Source of the DNA: Flavobacteriaceae bacterium
GTDB lineage: Bacteria; Bacteroidota; Bacteroidia; Flavobacteriales; Flavobacteriaceae
DNA: 64,000 bases
Assembly (NCBI GenBank): GCA_002723075.1
Contig: PBNJ01000024.1
Coordinates: forward strand, 1-64,000
Direction: 5' to 3'
In this document: one piece after another, positions 21,101 to 31,414 of the stretch
How the letters are laid out: every line of letters begins with the position of its first letter
Position numbering within the stretch: position 1 is the first letter of the stretch
Notes under the pieces: generated by a model
Database searches by the model: none
What the model was told of the DNA's origin: nothing
The model's input: only the letters and a program-made list of their open reading frames with translations
Translations under genes and position numbers: made by a program

Positions 21101-21391
21101 TTATAAATTACTATAAAAATCGATTTGATCCCCTTCCGCAACCTGTACTATCGCACGTTTGGTTGCATTGGTTTTCCCGTGCTGAATCCCGGTTTTTGTA
21201 TAGCGTGTTCTGCGCTCTGGACCGTAAATCAACGTTCGTACTTTGTCAACAGTCACACCATAAGTGGCCTCAACTGCTTTTTTGATCTCTACTTTATTGG
21301 CTTTTGGATCTACCAAAAACGTGTAGCGATTTCTCAACTCGCTTTCGCTGGTTGTTTTTTCTGTTACGACAGGTTTTATCAATACACTCAT
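21101..21391 (-). CDS. rplW: Ribosomal protein L23
   Basis: 96 residues, docking site for trigger factor and SRP at the exit tunnel. VLIKPVVTEKTTSESELRNR and FLVDPKANKVEIKKAVEATY are typical, followed by YGVTVDKVRTLIYGPERRTR. It lies 7 bases after rplD. Confidence 0.96.
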   Translation of the reverse strand: MSVLIKPVVTEKTTSESELRNRYTFLVDPKANKVEIKKAVEATYGVTVDKVRTLIYGPERRTRYTKTGIQHGKTNATKRAIVQVAEGDQIDFYSNL

Positions 21392-21398
21392 GAGTTCT

Positions 21399-22031
21399 TT
21401 ATTTTGTATTCAGATTAGAATTGATAGAATTCACAGCGCTTTCTGCCAAAATCAAATGCTGCGCATTGACAATTTTATAGGTACTGAGCTCTGCATCTGT
21501 AACAACCTCAGCACGTTGTAAATTACGAGCTGACATATATACGTTTTTGGATGCTGATCCTAGCACCAACAAAGACTTCTTATCAGAGACCCCAAGAGCA
21601 TCCAGTACTGCTGTAAACGACTTTGTCTTTGGCGTATCAAAATCAAAATCCTCAACAACAGTTAAAGATTTGTTTTTGGCTTTCAAACTCAGAGCAGACT
21701 TACGCGCCAATCGCTTGACATTCTTGTTTACTTTCTGATCGTATGAACGAACTCGTGGACCAAACACGCGTCCACCACTACGAAACAATGGATTTTTTAA
21801 ACTTCCCGCTCGGGCAGTACCAGTCCCTTTTTGCTTTTTGATTTTACGGGTGCTCCCCTTAATCTCGGCTCGTTCTTTAGTTTTGTGTGTTCCCTGTCGC
21901 TGATGTGCTAGATATTGTTTCACATCCAAATACAGAGCATGCTCGTTTGGATCGACTCCAAATACATCTTTAGACAAGTCAACTTGTCTCCCTGTATCTT
22001 TTCCTTTTTGATCTACTACTGATACTTTCAT
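21399..22031 (-). CDS. rplD: Ribosomal protein L4
   Basis: 210 residues from ATG 22031 ([20 protein letters not shown]). It includes KKQKGTGTARAGSLKNPLFR and GGRVFGPRVRSYDQKVNKNV, the extended loop reaching the exit tunnel. A longer reading 15 codons upstream would lie inside rplC. The chosen ATG shares one base with the rplC stop (TGATG), so translation is probably coupled. In E. coli L4 represses the S10 operon; I cannot show this here. Confidence 0.96.
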   Translation of the reverse strand: MKVSVVDQKGKDTGRQVDLSKDVFGVDPNEHALYLDVKQYLAHQRQGTHKTKERAEIKGSTRKIKKQKGTGTARAGSLKNPLFRSGGRVFGPRVRSYDQKVNKNVKRLARKSALSLKAKNKSLTVVEDFDFDTPKTKSFTAVLDALGVSDKKSLLVLGSASKNVYMSARNLQRAEVVTDAELSTYKIVNAQHLILAESAVNSINSNLNTK

Positions 22032-22648
22032 CACTTCGAGATTAGGATATAACTGTTTTTGTGTCCGGGAACGCATCCCTTGACAACTAATAAATTTTTC
22101 TCAGGCACAACCTTCAAAACACGAAGGTTTTGAACGGTTACTCTTTCGTTGCCCATACGACCTGCCATTCGCATTCCTTTGAATACACGAGCTGGGTATG
22201 ATGCCGCACCAATTGATCCAGGGGCACGCAAACGATTGTGCTGACCGTGAGTGGCTTGACCAACACCACTAAAGCCGTGGCGCTTGACAACTCCCTGAAA
22301 ACCTTTCCCCTTAGAGGTTCCAGTAATGTCAACAAACTCGCCTTCAGCAAATAGATCTACTCCTATTGTGTCTCCGAGTTTGTGGTCAGATTCAAAGCCT
22401 TTAAACTCAACCAGTTTTCGCTTGGTCGAGGTATTCGCTTTTTTGAAATGTCCTTCTGCGGCTTTGTTACTGTTTTTGGCTGATTTTTCATCGAATCCAA
22501 GTTGTAATGCATCATAACCATCCGAATCTTGTGTACGTACTTGCGTAACAACACATGGTCCAGCTTGGATGACCGTACATGGCAAGTTTTTGCCATTCTC
22601 GTCAAAGATGCTCGTCATGCCGATTTTTTTTCCAATTAACCCTGACAT
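22031..22648 (-). CDS. rplC: Ribosomal protein L3
   Basis: 205 residues. It begins [19 protein letters not shown] and has the signature [20 protein letters not shown] and [20 protein letters not shown]. It starts 50S assembly. A 38-base gap with a hairpin separates it from rpsJ. Confidence 0.97.
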   Translation of the reverse strand: MSGLIGKKIGMTSIFDENGKNLPCTVIQAGPCVVTQVRTQDSDGYDALQLGFDEKSAKNSNKAAEGHFKKANTSTKRKLVEFKGFESDHKLGDTIGVDLFAEGEFVDITGTSKGKGFQGVVKRHGFSGVGQATHGQHNRLRAPGSIGAASYPARVFKGMRMAGRMGNERVTVQNLRVLKVVPEKNLLVVKGCVPGHKNSYILISK

Positions 22649-22665
22649 ATTGGTTTATTTAGTTT

Positions 22666-22681
22666 TTCTCATAAATGAGAA
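22666..22681 (-). promoter_or_regulatory. Small hairpin in the rpsJ-rplC gap
   Basis: TTCTCA-TTTA-TGAGAA on the minus strand forms a 6-bp stem with a tetraloop, 17 bases before the rplC start. It could be a processing or autoregulatory site, or a chance palindrome in AT-rich sequence. Confidence 0.25.
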
Positions 22682-22686
22682 TCTCA

Positions 22687-22992
22687 TTATACTTTAATTT
22701 CAACTTCTACTCCACTCGGTAGCTCTAATTTCATCAACGCATCAATCGTTTTAGAAGACGAACTGTAGATATCCAACAACCGCTTGTATGAGCTCAACTG
22801 GAACTGTTCGCGAGACTTCTTGTTCACGTGAGGTGAACGCAACACAGTAAATATCTTTTTGTGTGTTGGAAGTGGGATGGGTCCTGTGACCACAGCTCCT
22901 GTTGTCTTTACGGTCTTTACGATCTTGTCAGCCGACTTATCGACTAGATTATAATCGTAGGATTTGAGCTTAATTCTAATTTTCTGACTCAT
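22687..22992 (-). CDS. rpsJ: Ribosomal protein S10
   Basis: 101 residues, 30S head protein and NusE transcription factor. It shows [20 protein letters not shown] and [20 protein letters not shown]. It follows fusA by 13 bases, joining the str and S10 operons without a tuf gene in between. Confidence 0.97.
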   Translation of the reverse strand: MSQKIRIKLKSYDYNLVDKSADKIVKTVKTTGAVVTGPIPLPTHKKIFTVLRSPHVNKKSREQFQLSSYKRLLDIYSSSSKTIDALMKLELPSGVEVEIKV

Positions 22993-23005
22993 CGTTTCTA
23001 ATTCT

Positions 23006-25123
23006 TTATCCGACTGTTGCGGAAATTACTTCTTCTGAAATATTTTTTGGTGTCTCTGCATAGTGAGAAAACTCCATCGTTGATGTTGCACGACCAGATG
23101 ACAATGTTCGCAATGAGGTAACATACCCAAACATTTCTGAAAGCGGCACGATTGCCTTAACGACTTTTGATCCTGCTCGATCATCCATACTATTAACTTG
23201 TCCTCGGCGGCGATTGAGATCCCCAACAATGTCACCCATGTTTTCTTCAGGGGTCAATACCTCAAGTTTCATCATTGGTTCCATAATGACTGCGCCAGCT
23301 GCCCTGGCGGCTTCTTTATAGCCAATCTTGGCAGCCAACTCAAATGATAAAGAATCAGAATCAACGGGGTGAAAGGAACCATCTTTCAAAGTTACTTTCA
23401 TCGCATCGACCTCAAATCCCGCCAATGGACCATTTTGCATGGCGTCCTTAAATCCTTTTTCTACAGATGGAATATATTCTCTTGGAACGTTACCACCTTT
23501 GATTTCATTGACAAATTCGAGTCCTTGCTTTCCTTCTTCTGCAGGTTCTAAAGTAAATACGATATCGGCAAACTTTCCACGTCCACCTGTTTGCTTTTTG
23601 TAAACCTCTCGGTGATCGGCTAGCTGGGTAATTGCTTCTTTATACTCAACCTGTGGCTGACCTTGGTTGACGTCAACTTTGAATTCGCGACGTAAACGGT
23701 CAACAATGATATCTAGGTGGAGCTCACCCATACCACTAATAATGGTTTGGCCTGATGCCTCGTCAGTTTTTACTTGGAAGGTTGGGTCTTCCTCAGCAAG
23801 CTTACCAAGTGCCATACCCAATTTGTCGACATCAGACTTGGTTTTTGGCTCAACCGCGATACCAATTACTGGATCAGGAAAGTCCATACTTTCCAAAATG
23901 ATTGGATGTTTTTCAGCACATAGGGTATCTCCTGTTTTGATATCCTTAAATCCGACTGCAGCACCAATGTCTCCAGCTTCGATAAACTCAATTGCATTTT
24001 GCTTATTGGCATGCATTTGATAAATACGCGAAATTCGTTCTTTATTTCCAGATCGCGTATTCAATACGTAAGAGCCCGCATCTAAACGACCAGAATAAGC
24101 TCTAAAAAATGCCAATCGGCCAACATAAGGATCTGTTGCAATTTTAAATGCCAAAGCTGAAAATGGATCAGAAACCATTGGCTTTCTCGAAATGATCTCA
24201 TCCGAATCAGGGTTAGTACCCTCAATGGCCTCTTTGTCTTCAGGAGAAGGCAAATAACGACAAACCGCATCGAGCAGAAACTGAACGCCTTTGTTTTTAA
24301 AGGCAGATCCACAAATCATTGGGATAATACTCATGTCCTGCGTAGCTGCTCGAAGTGCATTGTGTACCTCATCTTCGGAAATACTATCAGGATCTTCGAA
24401 ATATTTTTCTAGAAGGTTTTCGTCATATTCAGCAACGGCTTCAATCAGCTCGCCACGAAATTTTTCAACTTCATCCTTCATGTCTTCAGGGATATCAACC
24501 ACATCAAAAGTGGCACCCATGTTTTCTTCATGCCAAATGATAGCGCGGTTTTTTACCAAATCGACACAACCTTTAAAATTATCTTCATCGCCAATTGGCA
24601 ATACAATGGGTACAGCATTGGATTTGAGCATTTCACGTACTTGCGTACAAACATTTAAGAAGTTTGCACCCTGTCGATCCATCTTATTGACAAATCCCAT
24701 TCTTGGAACCTTGTAATTGTCGGCCAAACGCCAGTTTGTTTCAGACTGTGGCTCAACGCCGTCTACGGCTGAAAATAAAAACACGAGTCCATCCAGAACT
24801 CGTAGTGATCGGTTAACTTCAACGGTAAAGTCTACGTGTCCAGGCGTGTCAATAATATTGAAGTGATAGCCTCTTGCTCCATCGATTGGCTTCCCTTGTT
24901 CGGTAGGAAAAGTCCACTCACATGTGGTTGCAGCAGAGGTGATGGTAATTCCACGCTCTTGTTCTTGCTCCATCCAGTCCATGGTAGCAGCTCCGTCGTG
25001 TACTTCACCAATTTTGTGACTCACACCAGTGTAATAGAGAATTCGCTCTGTCGTTGTTGTTTTACCAGCATCGATGTGAGCAGCAATTCCAATGTTTCGT
25101 GTGTATTTAAGATCTCTTGACAT
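23006..25123 (-). CDS. fusA: Elongation factor G
   Basis: 705 residues, the translocation GTPase. The G domain has [15 protein letters not shown] (P-loop near residue 17), the switch 2 segment [12 protein letters not shown] and NKMDRQGA. The C-terminal domains contain the usual [14 protein letters not shown] and [20 protein letters not shown]. Length is full. It lies between rpsG and rpsJ; tuf, often next, is missing here, as is normal in Bacteroidota. Confidence 0.97.
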   Translation of the reverse strand: MSRDLKYTRNIGIAAHIDAGKTTTTERILYYTGVSHKIGEVHDGAATMDWMEQEQERGITITSAATTCEWTFPTEQGKPIDGARGYHFNIIDTPGHVDFTVEVNRSLRVLDGLVFLFSAVDGVEPQSETNWRLADNYKVPRMGFVNKMDRQGANFLNVCTQVREMLKSNAVPIVLPIGDEDNFKGCVDLVKNRAIIWHEENMGATFDVVDIPEDMKDEVEKFRGELIEAVAEYDENLLEKYFEDPDSISEDEVHNALRAATQDMSIIPMICGSAFKNKGVQFLLDAVCRYLPSPEDKEAIEGTNPDSDEIISRKPMVSDPFSALAFKIATDPYVGRLAFFRAYSGRLDAGSYVLNTRSGNKERISRIYQMHANKQNAIEFIEAGDIGAAVGFKDIKTGDTLCAEKHPIILESMDFPDPVIGIAVEPKTKSDVDKLGMALGKLAEEDPTFQVKTDEASGQTIISGMGELHLDIIVDRLRREFKVDVNQGQPQVEYKEAITQLADHREVYKKQTGGRGKFADIVFTLEPAEEGKQGLEFVNEIKGGNVPREYIPSVEKGFKDAMQNGPLAGFEVDAMKVTLKDGSFHPVDSDSLSFELAAKIGYKEAARAAGAVIMEPMMKLEVLTPEENMGDIVGDLNRRRGQVNSMDDRAGSKVVKAIVPLSEMFGYVTSLRTLSSGRATSTMEFSHYAETPKNISEEVISATVG

Positions 25124-25134
25124 TATAATATATG

Positions 25135-25611
25135 TTAAAACCTAAAGTGAGAGAATGCTTTGTTGGCTTCAGCCATTTTGTGTGTGTCAACACGTTTTTT
25201 GACAGCTGCACCTTCTTCTTTTGAAGCGGCGAGAATTTCGGCAGCGAGTTTTTGAGCCATTGATTTTTCATTGCGTTTTCGTGCAAATGAAATCAACCAC
25301 TTCATCGCTGTAGATATTTTACGGTCTGGACGGATGGGATTTGGGATTTGAAATGTTGCCCCACCAATTCGACGACTTCGTACCTCGACGTGTGGCATCA
25401 CATTGGTCAAAGCTTCTTTCCAAACTTCGAGCGCTGACTTTTCATCGTCTTGTTTCTTTTCGTTGACGATGTCAATAGCGTCATAAAAGATTTTAAATGC
25501 AATTGATTTTTTACCGCTCCACATTAGATTATTTACAAATCTCGTGACCAGTTGGTCATTGAAGCGCGGGTCTGGTAACAATGGGCGTTTTTTCGCCGAT
25601 CTCTTTCTCAT
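25135..25611 (-). CDS. rpsG: Ribosomal protein S7
   Basis: 158 residues, nucleator of the 30S head. [20 protein letters not shown] at the start and [20 protein letters not shown] in the middle identify it. In E. coli S7 represses translation by binding the rpsL-rpsG gap; here that gap is 56 bases and holds a clear hairpin (25628-25645). Confidence 0.97.
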   Translation of the reverse strand: MRKRSAKKRPLLPDPRFNDQLVTRFVNNLMWSGKKSIAFKIFYDAIDIVNEKKQDDEKSALEVWKEALTNVMPHVEVRSRRIGGATFQIPNPIRPDRKISTAMKWLISFARKRNEKSMAQKLAAEILAASKEEGAAVKKRVDTHKMAEANKAFSHFRF

Positions 25612-25627
25612 GTCTCTAAATTGAGTG

Positions 25628-25645
25628 GTTCAAGCAAGCTTGAAC
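25628..25645 (-). promoter_or_regulatory. Hairpin between rpsL and rpsG, possible S7 control site
   Basis: GTTCAAG and CTTGAAC form a perfect 7-bp stem closing a 4-base loop, 16 bases before the rpsG start. In E. coli the corresponding gap is the S7 autoregulatory target. The stem is seen in the sequence; the role is inferred from position. No T run follows, so it does not look like a terminator. Confidence 0.45.
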
Positions 25646-25667
25646 GTCATTGTTTAACTAAAACTTT

Positions 25668-26042
25668 TTATTTTTTGGGTCGCTTGGCACCGTATTTCGA
25701 ACGTCGTTGTAGGCGCCCCTCAACGCCTGCAGTGTCTAGAGCTCCACGAACAATGTGGTAGCGAACACCAGGTAAATCTTTAACACGACCACCACGAACA
25801 AGAACAATTGAGTGTTCTTGTAAGTTATGTCCCTCACCAGGAATGTAGGCGTTCACTTCATTTCCATTGGTCAAGCGAACACGAGCTACTTTGCGCATCG
25901 CTGAGTTCGGCTTTTTCGGAGTGGTTGTGTAGACCCGAGTACATACCCCGCGTCTTTGTGGGCATGAATCAAGAGCTGCAGATTTACTCTTTTTTGAGAG
26001 ATCTGTTCTTCCTTTACGAACAAGTTGCGAAATTGTTGGCAT
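25668..26042 (-). CDS. rpsL: Ribosomal protein S12
   Basis: 124 residues, decoding-centre protein and first gene of the block. It starts [20 protein letters not shown] and contains [20 protein letters not shown] and [20 protein letters not shown]. The lysine in TTPKKPNSA equivalent to E. coli Lys42/43 is intact, so no streptomycin-resistance change is visible there. Confidence 0.97.
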   Translation of the reverse strand: MPTISQLVRKGRTDLSKKSKSAALDSCPQRRGVCTRVYTTTPKKPNSAMRKVARVRLTNGNEVNAYIPGEGHNLQEHSIVLVRGGRVKDLPGVRYHIVRGALDTAGVEGRLQRRSKYGAKRPKK

Positions 26043-26078
26043 ACTTTAAATTAATTTCTTCCCTTATTTTTAGGGCTG

Positions 26079-26108
26079 CAAATGTAGTGTTAAATTTTTT
26101 ACATCCAA
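26079..26108 (-). promoter_or_regulatory. Promoter of the str-S10-spc-alpha block
   Basis: On the minus strand, TTG (26106-26108), a 19-base spacer and TACATTTG (26079-26086) match the Bacteroidota consensus exactly. The box ends 36 bases before the rpsL ATG, leaving a leader of about 30 bases. It is the best-formed promoter before this very long gene block. Confidence 0.8.
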
Positions 26109-26144
26109 AAAAAACAAGCTAAATTGCGCCCAATTTTAAGTTTT

Positions 26145-26870
26145 ATGAAAAAAAAATCAATATATAATAGATCTATGGGCGTAAAAATCTGGAAAAGAAA
26201 TACCATTCTATCAGTTTCATTAATTATTATTTTTATAAACATATCAGCTCCAATTTTTGGACAGGTTGAATCATTTAATTTGTCACTGATGAATGATACA
26301 GATTTACAACAGATGTTAAGTAAAATTAATTCATCTGAAAAGATTGATGATTATGATGGATCGCCTTATTTATTTAAAAATGAAAAAAAGGGCAGTATAG
26401 TTATTGGAGAAATGAAAAGTGTATCTGTTAATGCAACATTTAACCTTAATTTTCTTAATATGAAGTTTTTTATATATGAAGAAGGTGATGTTTATTTGCT
26501 TGATTCAAGTGAAGTCACATCGTTTGATGTAGGTGATTTTACATACATAAGAAATGATGATAATCAATTTGTCAAAATTATTTTCAAAGACGAAAATATT
26601 ACTCTTTTTGAAAAATACTATTTAGAAATTAAAGACCAACCTTATGTTGTTGGTTATGAAAAACCAAGCAACAATTTAATAAATATAAAAAAATCTGTAT
26701 TAATTAACATTAATGGAAATTCAATCCCTTTTAAACCAAAATTGAAATTTTTGCAATCAATATTCGATTCGAACATTAGCGATTTAAAAAAATTCATAAA
26801 GCAGAATTCTTTGAAGCTTAGAAATCACCAAGATTTGAAATTAATTTTTGGGCAATTCAAAATTAATTGA
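26145..26870 (+). CDS. Secreted protein of an uncharacterised Bacteroidota family
   Basis: 241 residues from ATG 26145; an ATG at 26175 is also possible and gives a neater signal peptide (MGVKIWKRNTILSVSLIIIF, then a cut after GQ). The mature part has GSPYLFKNEKKGSIVIGE, a beta-rich centre, and a helical end (SDLKKFIKQNSLKLRNHQDL). I recall this layout, an N-terminal GSPYL region and a helical tail with FIKKNKL-like sequence, from many unannotated exported Bacteroidota proteins, but know no function. Very AT-rich. It lies upstream of and co-directional with susC, divergent from rpsL. Confidence 0.75.
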   Translation: MKKKSIYNRSMGVKIWKRNTILSVSLIIIFINISAPIFGQVESFNLSLMNDTDLQQMLSKINSSEKIDDYDGSPYLFKNEKKGSIVIGEMKSVSVNATFNLNFLNMKFFIYEEGDVYLLDSSEVTSFDVGDFTYIRNDDNQFVKIIFKDENITLFEKYYLEIKDQPYVVGYEKPSNNLINIKKSVLININGNSIPFKPKLKFLQSIFDSNISDLKKFIKQNSLKLRNHQDLKLIFGQFKIN

Positions 26871-26879
26871 AACGTATTT

Positions 26880-26910
26880 TTGTTTTATTAACAATTTTTT
26901 AACACATTTG
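26880..26910 (+). promoter_or_regulatory. Likely promoter of the susC-susD operon
   Basis: TTG (26880-26882), a 20-base spacer and CACATTTG (26903-26910) fit the pattern with one mismatch, 24 bases before the susC ATG. A perfect TATTTTTG at 26875-26882 is an alternative but lacks a well-spaced TTG. Confidence 0.45.
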
Positions 26911-26934
26911 TACTTACACAAATATTAAATAACA

Positions 26935-29900
26935 ATGAAAATAACTAATTATACTATATTATTGGTGACGTTTTTACTATCATCAACAGTACTTATAGCG
27001 CAAAATAATGTAAGTGGTTTGGTTACATCTGAGGAAGGTATTCCTCTTTCAGGAGCAACTATTCTAAATACATCTACAAACGACGCAGTTGTTGCTGATT
27101 TTGATGGTAACTACACTATAAGTGCCTCATCTGGTGATGTTGTATCTTACAGCTATGTTGGATATGAATCACAGGAGGTAAAAATTGGATCTAATTTTTC
27201 AATCGATATCCAACTTGTATCTTCAACTGAGTTGGACGAAGTAGTTGTTTTAGGTTTTGAAAAGAAAACTCGATCTGAGATTACTGCTGCAGTATCCACA
27301 ATCAACACACAAGAATTAACAAATCTAAACACATCAACCTCCATTTCTAATATGCTACAAGGTAAAGCAGCAGGTGTACAGGTAGTTGCTACTAACGGTA
27401 AACCGGGTTCTGGTGCTTATGTTCGCATCCGTGGAATTGGTTCAATAACAGCTGGTAGTGCACCTCTATTCATAATTGATGGTGTGCAAGCCCCTGGGAC
27501 CCAAAATCTAAACCCTTTTGATATTGAGTCTGTTTCAGTACTTAAAGATGCTGCATCCTCTGCAATTTATGGTTCGAGAGCTGCTAATGGTGTTATTATT
27601 ATAACAACAAAACGTGGTAAAAAGAATAAAAGAGCTACTGTGGAGTTTACTTCAAGATTTGGTTACACATCACAGACTGAAGAACACGGCTTTAGGATGA
27701 TGACTAGTTCTGAAAAGCTTCAATATGAGAGAGAGTTAGGTTTACTTGGATATGTACCCGCACAAGCTCAATTAGGATACACTTCTAGTTTAAATGAGTA
27801 CAACAGACTAGCTGCAATCAACTTTAACTGGAAAGATGCTCTTCTTAGAGACGGCGAGGTTGTCACTAACCAAATTTCTGTTACTGGTGGAGAAGAAAAC
27901 TTTCAGTACTATCTAAGTGTAAGTGAAGATAGAAATGAAGGAATTATTGATCAGGTTACTGGATTTCAACGTCAATCGGCTAGGTTAAATGTAGATTATC
28001 AAGCTAAGGATTGGTTAAACATTGGTGTTAATGTATCTGTTGCCGACACAAAATCTGATGAGCCAAGAGATAGATATAATCTGCAAAGCCCTATATACGC
28101 TGCATACACCACCTTACCATACGAAACTGAGTATGTTAGAGACAACAACGGTGATCTTGTTTTAGACGAAAATGGTCAAAAGCAGTATAATTTCGTTGGA
28201 TTTGGTTGGAGTATTACTGAGGCGCTTGCCAATAACCCAGAATTTGAGGGTAACACAACGTTGTTAGCAAATATAAACTTAGAATCTACGATTACAGACA
28301 AATTGACTAATACCACTAACTTTGGTATTAACAACCAAAAATTTAGAAGAGAATATTATTACAAACCTGGTTCTAGATTAGATGATTTCGTAGGTGATGC
28401 TAATGCACCTGGTGGAAAAACTGACAATGGTTCTTTTTTCACAGACTACAATATTAGTAATGTATTGAAATACAAAAACAGTATCGGAGATCATAATTTT
28501 TCGGTTTCTGGTTTATTTGAGTTCAATAAAATTAGCTCAAGGACGTATAGTTTGGAGAGTATTGGTTTTGCATCTGGTGACCTTTCAGTACAAAGTGTAG
28601 CTGCTGAAGCAACAGACGCAAGCACAGACCTGTTTGAGAGAACTCTTTTATCCTATGGAGGTTTCTTGGATTATAACTTTGATGGTAAATATTTATTTAC
28701 AAGTTCATTGAGATATGACCAAGCTTCAGTATTTGGAAAAGAAAATAGAGGTGGAACCTTTTGGTCTACAAGTGCTGCATGGAACATTGCAAGAGAAGAC
28801 TTTATGCAAGGCCTTCCTTTTGACGATTTAAAGTTAAGAGCTTCAGCTGGTGTAAGTGGTAACCAAGCAGGTATCGGTTACTATGAGTCTTTAGCTGTTA
28901 TCGGGTTTGGTAGTTTTAATTCTCAATCAACTGCTGCACCAACTGATAATGGTAATCCAAAATTAAAATTTGAGGAAAATTACACTTATGATATTGGTCT
29001 TGAGTTTACGATGTTCAATGATAGACTTAGAGGTGCAATTGATTACTACAAAAAAGTGACTTCTGACTTACTACTTGACAGACCTCTTCTATCTTTGGGT
29101 GGTGAGCCAGACGGTAGTATACTAAGTAACGTTGGTGAAATGGTAAATAAAGGAGTTGAAATTGAGTTAGATTATGATGTACTCAGATCTGACGACCTAT
29201 ATGTAAATGTATCAGCTACATTTGGAACTGTTGACAACGAAGTAACTAAATTAGTACCTTCTGCCTCTTATCCTGAAGGCGCTGAAATTGACTGGGGAAG
29301 TGGTGTATACATTAAACCAGGCGAAGAGTATGCTACATTTAAACTTGTACGTTGGGCTGGAGTTAATCCCGCTAATGGTCAACCCCTTTGGTACGATAAA
29401 GATGGTAATATAACCGCAACTTATTCAACTGATGATGAGGTTTATCTTTCAGGAAAGTCACCTTTAGCCGACATGGATGGTGGTTTAAATCTATTTGCAA
29501 GCTATAAAGGATTTGATTTATCAGCAGATTTCTATGGCAAAGCAGGTGGGTATAGTATTTCGTATAACACCAGAGATATTCTTGATCCAGCTAACATAAG
29601 TGATAACATGGCTGTTGAAGCATTTAATTACTGGAAAAGACCTGGTGATGTTAATGTTCAACCATCAGCACAATACACTGATGCTTCTGAAACTTCTACT
29701 AGATATTTGTACAAAACTGATTACATCAGATTACGTAACCTTAACTTTGGATACACAATTCCAAGTTCAATAGTAGAATCTTCTGGTTTAGAAAATGTTA
29801 GAGTTTATTTGACTGGACAAAATTTATGGACATATGCCCCTCATTATGTTGGGCTAGATCCAGAAGTAGGTGTCGGAGTTGGAGAATCTAGCGACGGTGA

Positions 29901-29973
29901 ATTTGGTACTTTTTCAATTTTTGGTATTCCAATTTTGAAAAGTTTACAATTTGGAATAGATATTAAATTTTAA
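26935..29973 (+). CDS. SusC/RagA-family TonB-dependent outer-membrane transporter
   Basis: 1012 residues. Signal peptide 1-22 (cut before QNNVSG); residues 25-95 are a carboxypeptidase-regulatory-like domain (VSGLVTSEEGIPLSGATIL); DEVVVLGF (101-108) is the TonB-box-like segment that SusC proteins carry. The plug follows (KAAGVQVV; GSGAYVRIRG; VLKDAASSAIYG), then a 22-strand beta-barrel ending FGIDIKF. SusC proteins import oligomers through the outer membrane with a SusD lid. The substrate is not encoded in motifs. With no glycan enzymes and two exported peptidases nearby, peptides are the likeliest cargo (inference). Confidence 0.95.
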   Translation: MKITNYTILLVTFLLSSTVLIAQNNVSGLVTSEEGIPLSGATILNTSTNDAVVADFDGNYTISASSGDVVSYSYVGYESQEVKIGSNFSIDIQLVSSTELDEVVVLGFEKKTRSEITAAVSTINTQELTNLNTSTSISNMLQGKAAGVQVVATNGKPGSGAYVRIRGIGSITAGSAPLFIIDGVQAPGTQNLNPFDIESVSVLKDAASSAIYGSRAANGVIIITTKRGKKNKRATVEFTSRFGYTSQTEEHGFRMMTSSEKLQYERELGLLGYVPAQAQLGYTSSLNEYNRLAAINFNWKDALLRDGEVVTNQISVTGGEENFQYYLSVSEDRNEGIIDQVTGFQRQSARLNVDYQAKDWLNIGVNVSVADTKSDEPRDRYNLQSPIYAAYTTLPYETEYVRDNNGDLVLDENGQKQYNFVGFGWSITEALANNPEFEGNTTLLANINLESTITDKLTNTTNFGINNQKFRREYYYKPGSRLDDFVGDANAPGGKTDNGSFFTDYNISNVLKYKNSIGDHNFSVSGLFEFNKISSRTYSLESIGFASGDLSVQSVAAEATDASTDLFERTLLSYGGFLDYNFDGKYLFTSSLRYDQASVFGKENRGGTFWSTSAAWNIAREDFMQGLPFDDLKLRASAGVSGNQAGIGYYESLAVIGFGSFNSQSTAAPTDNGNPKLKFEENYTYDIGLEFTMFNDRLRGAIDYYKKVTSDLLLDRPLLSLGGEPDGSILSNVGEMVNKGVEIELDYDVLRSDDLYVNVSATFGTVDNEVTKLVPSASYPEGAEIDWGSGVYIKPGEEYATFKLVRWAGVNPANGQPLWYDKDGNITATYSTDDEVYLSGKSPLADMDGGLNLFASYKGFDLSADFYGKAGGYSISYNTRDILDPANISDNMAVEAFNYWKRPGDVNVQPSAQYTDASETSTRYLYKTDYIRLRNLNFGYTIPSSIVESSGLENVRVYLTGQNLWTYAPHYVGLDPEVGVGVGESSDGEFGTFSIFGIPILKSLQFGIDIKF

Positions 29974-29984
29974 TTAGACAAAAA

Positions 29985-31400
29985 ATGAAAAAATCAATTT
30001 ATTTATTTGGAATCTTATTTTCGATAGCATTCAGCTTCACTTCTTGTGAGGATGAACTCGATCAGTTACCTAACAATGCTTTTGCACCTGAAAGTTTTTA
30101 CAAAACAAGTCAAGACTTTGAATTTGCAACTCGTGCATTATATTCCGGATTATTTTCTGGATCATACTATGGTGGCTCGTTTTTGAGCAGACCAGATATT
30201 GTGACTGACAATGTTATTGTAGCTCAAGAGGGAAGAAAATCAAATTTATCTTTCTATGAATGGAGATACAAGGCAAACTCTGCATGGAACATGATGGGAT
30301 CTGCTTATGTAGTCATTAACAGAGCAAACCAGATTATTGATAAAGCTGGAAATCTCCCTGATGGCGATGCAAAGAACAACTTTTTAGGTGAAGCGCATGC
30401 AGTCAGAGCCTTGGCTCACTTTGACCTATTGAGAGTGTACTCTAAAGTTTCAGATGGATCATCACTAGGAATGCCATATGTTACTGTTTTAGATCCAACG
30501 TATGAGGCCCCTCGCCCTACTGTTGCCGAAACTCTATCGAGTATTATTTCAGATTTAAATGATGCAGAACCTTTAATTGGTAGTGGAGATACAAAATCTA
30601 GGTTTACCAAAGATGGTGTTAACGCGTTACTCTCAAGGGTTCATCTTTACAACAAAGATTATGCTGCTGCTATTGCTGCCGCAAATAAAGTTACAACTGA
30701 AATTGCGTCACGTGCAACTTTTCCACAAGTTTGGACTGACTCATCTGCTGATGGTGTAATTCTTAAACTCGACCAGAATGCGTCTATCGATGATATTGGT
30801 GTAGGGATTGAATGGAGTCAGTCATCATCTTCTGGAATTATACCAGAATATGTTTGGTCTTATGAATTTGCTTCTTCTTTGTCTGCAAGCGATATAAGAC
30901 TTACAGCATACAATGACAACATACCTGACTCTAAAGGGAATTTATACAATGCGATTATCAAAATGTATGGTGAAGCTGGCCAACAAAATGGATCAGTTGA
31001 TGCTAAAGTTCTAAGAGCAGCGGAAGTTGCTTTGAACAAGGCTGAAGCAATGTATTTTACTGGTGATGAGGCAGGTGCTCTTGCTGAATTGGATAAGCTT
31101 CGTGTCAAAAGATACGACCCATTTACATCTGGAGGTGAAACTGGACAAGCTCTTATAGAAGCTATTCAATATGAGAGAAGAGTAGAGTTAGCAGCTGAAG
31201 GTCACAGGCTTTTTGATCTAAGAAGGTGGGGATTGGGAGTATCCAGGTCTGAAACAGAAGGTGAATTTTTTGATGGTACAGGTACCCCAGCAATTCAAAC
31301 TGCAAGATCTCTATCAGCTGGTGATTACAGAATGGTGTTTCCTATTCCTCAAAGCGAGATTAATATATACACTTCCTTTCAACAAAACCCTGATTACTAA
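29985..31400 (+). CDS. SusD/RagB-family surface lipoprotein
   Basis: 471 residues. Lipoprotein signal with Cys21 (FSFTSC followed by acidic EDELD, typical of surface-exposed Bacteroidota lipoproteins). The TPR-like SusD core is recognisable in AWNMMGSAYVVINRANQIID, GEAHAVRALAHFDLLRVYS and the C-terminal YERRVELAAEGHRLFDLRRW. It forms the substrate-binding lid on SusC. It follows susC by 11 bases, so they are co-transcribed. Confidence 0.95.
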   Translation: MKKSIYLFGILFSIAFSFTSCEDELDQLPNNAFAPESFYKTSQDFEFATRALYSGLFSGSYYGGSFLSRPDIVTDNVIVAQEGRKSNLSFYEWRYKANSAWNMMGSAYVVINRANQIIDKAGNLPDGDAKNNFLGEAHAVRALAHFDLLRVYSKVSDGSSLGMPYVTVLDPTYEAPRPTVAETLSSIISDLNDAEPLIGSGDTKSRFTKDGVNALLSRVHLYNKDYAAAIAAANKVTTEIASRATFPQVWTDSSADGVILKLDQNASIDDIGVGIEWSQSSSSGIIPEYVWSYEFASSLSASDIRLTAYNDNIPDSKGNLYNAIIKMYGEAGQQNGSVDAKVLRAAEVALNKAEAMYFTGDEAGALAELDKLRVKRYDPFTSGGETGQALIEAIQYERRVELAAEGHRLFDLRRWGLGVSRSETEGEFFDGTGTPAIQTARSLSAGDYRMVFPIPQSEINIYTSFQQNPDY

Positions 31401-31414
31401 TAACAATAATAATT

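Noticed and set aside
24291-24716. Open frame of 141 codons on the plus strand inside fusA
   Set aside because: Antisense shadow of a strongly conserved gene; no promoter, no family resemblance, Ser-rich composition typical of such shadows.
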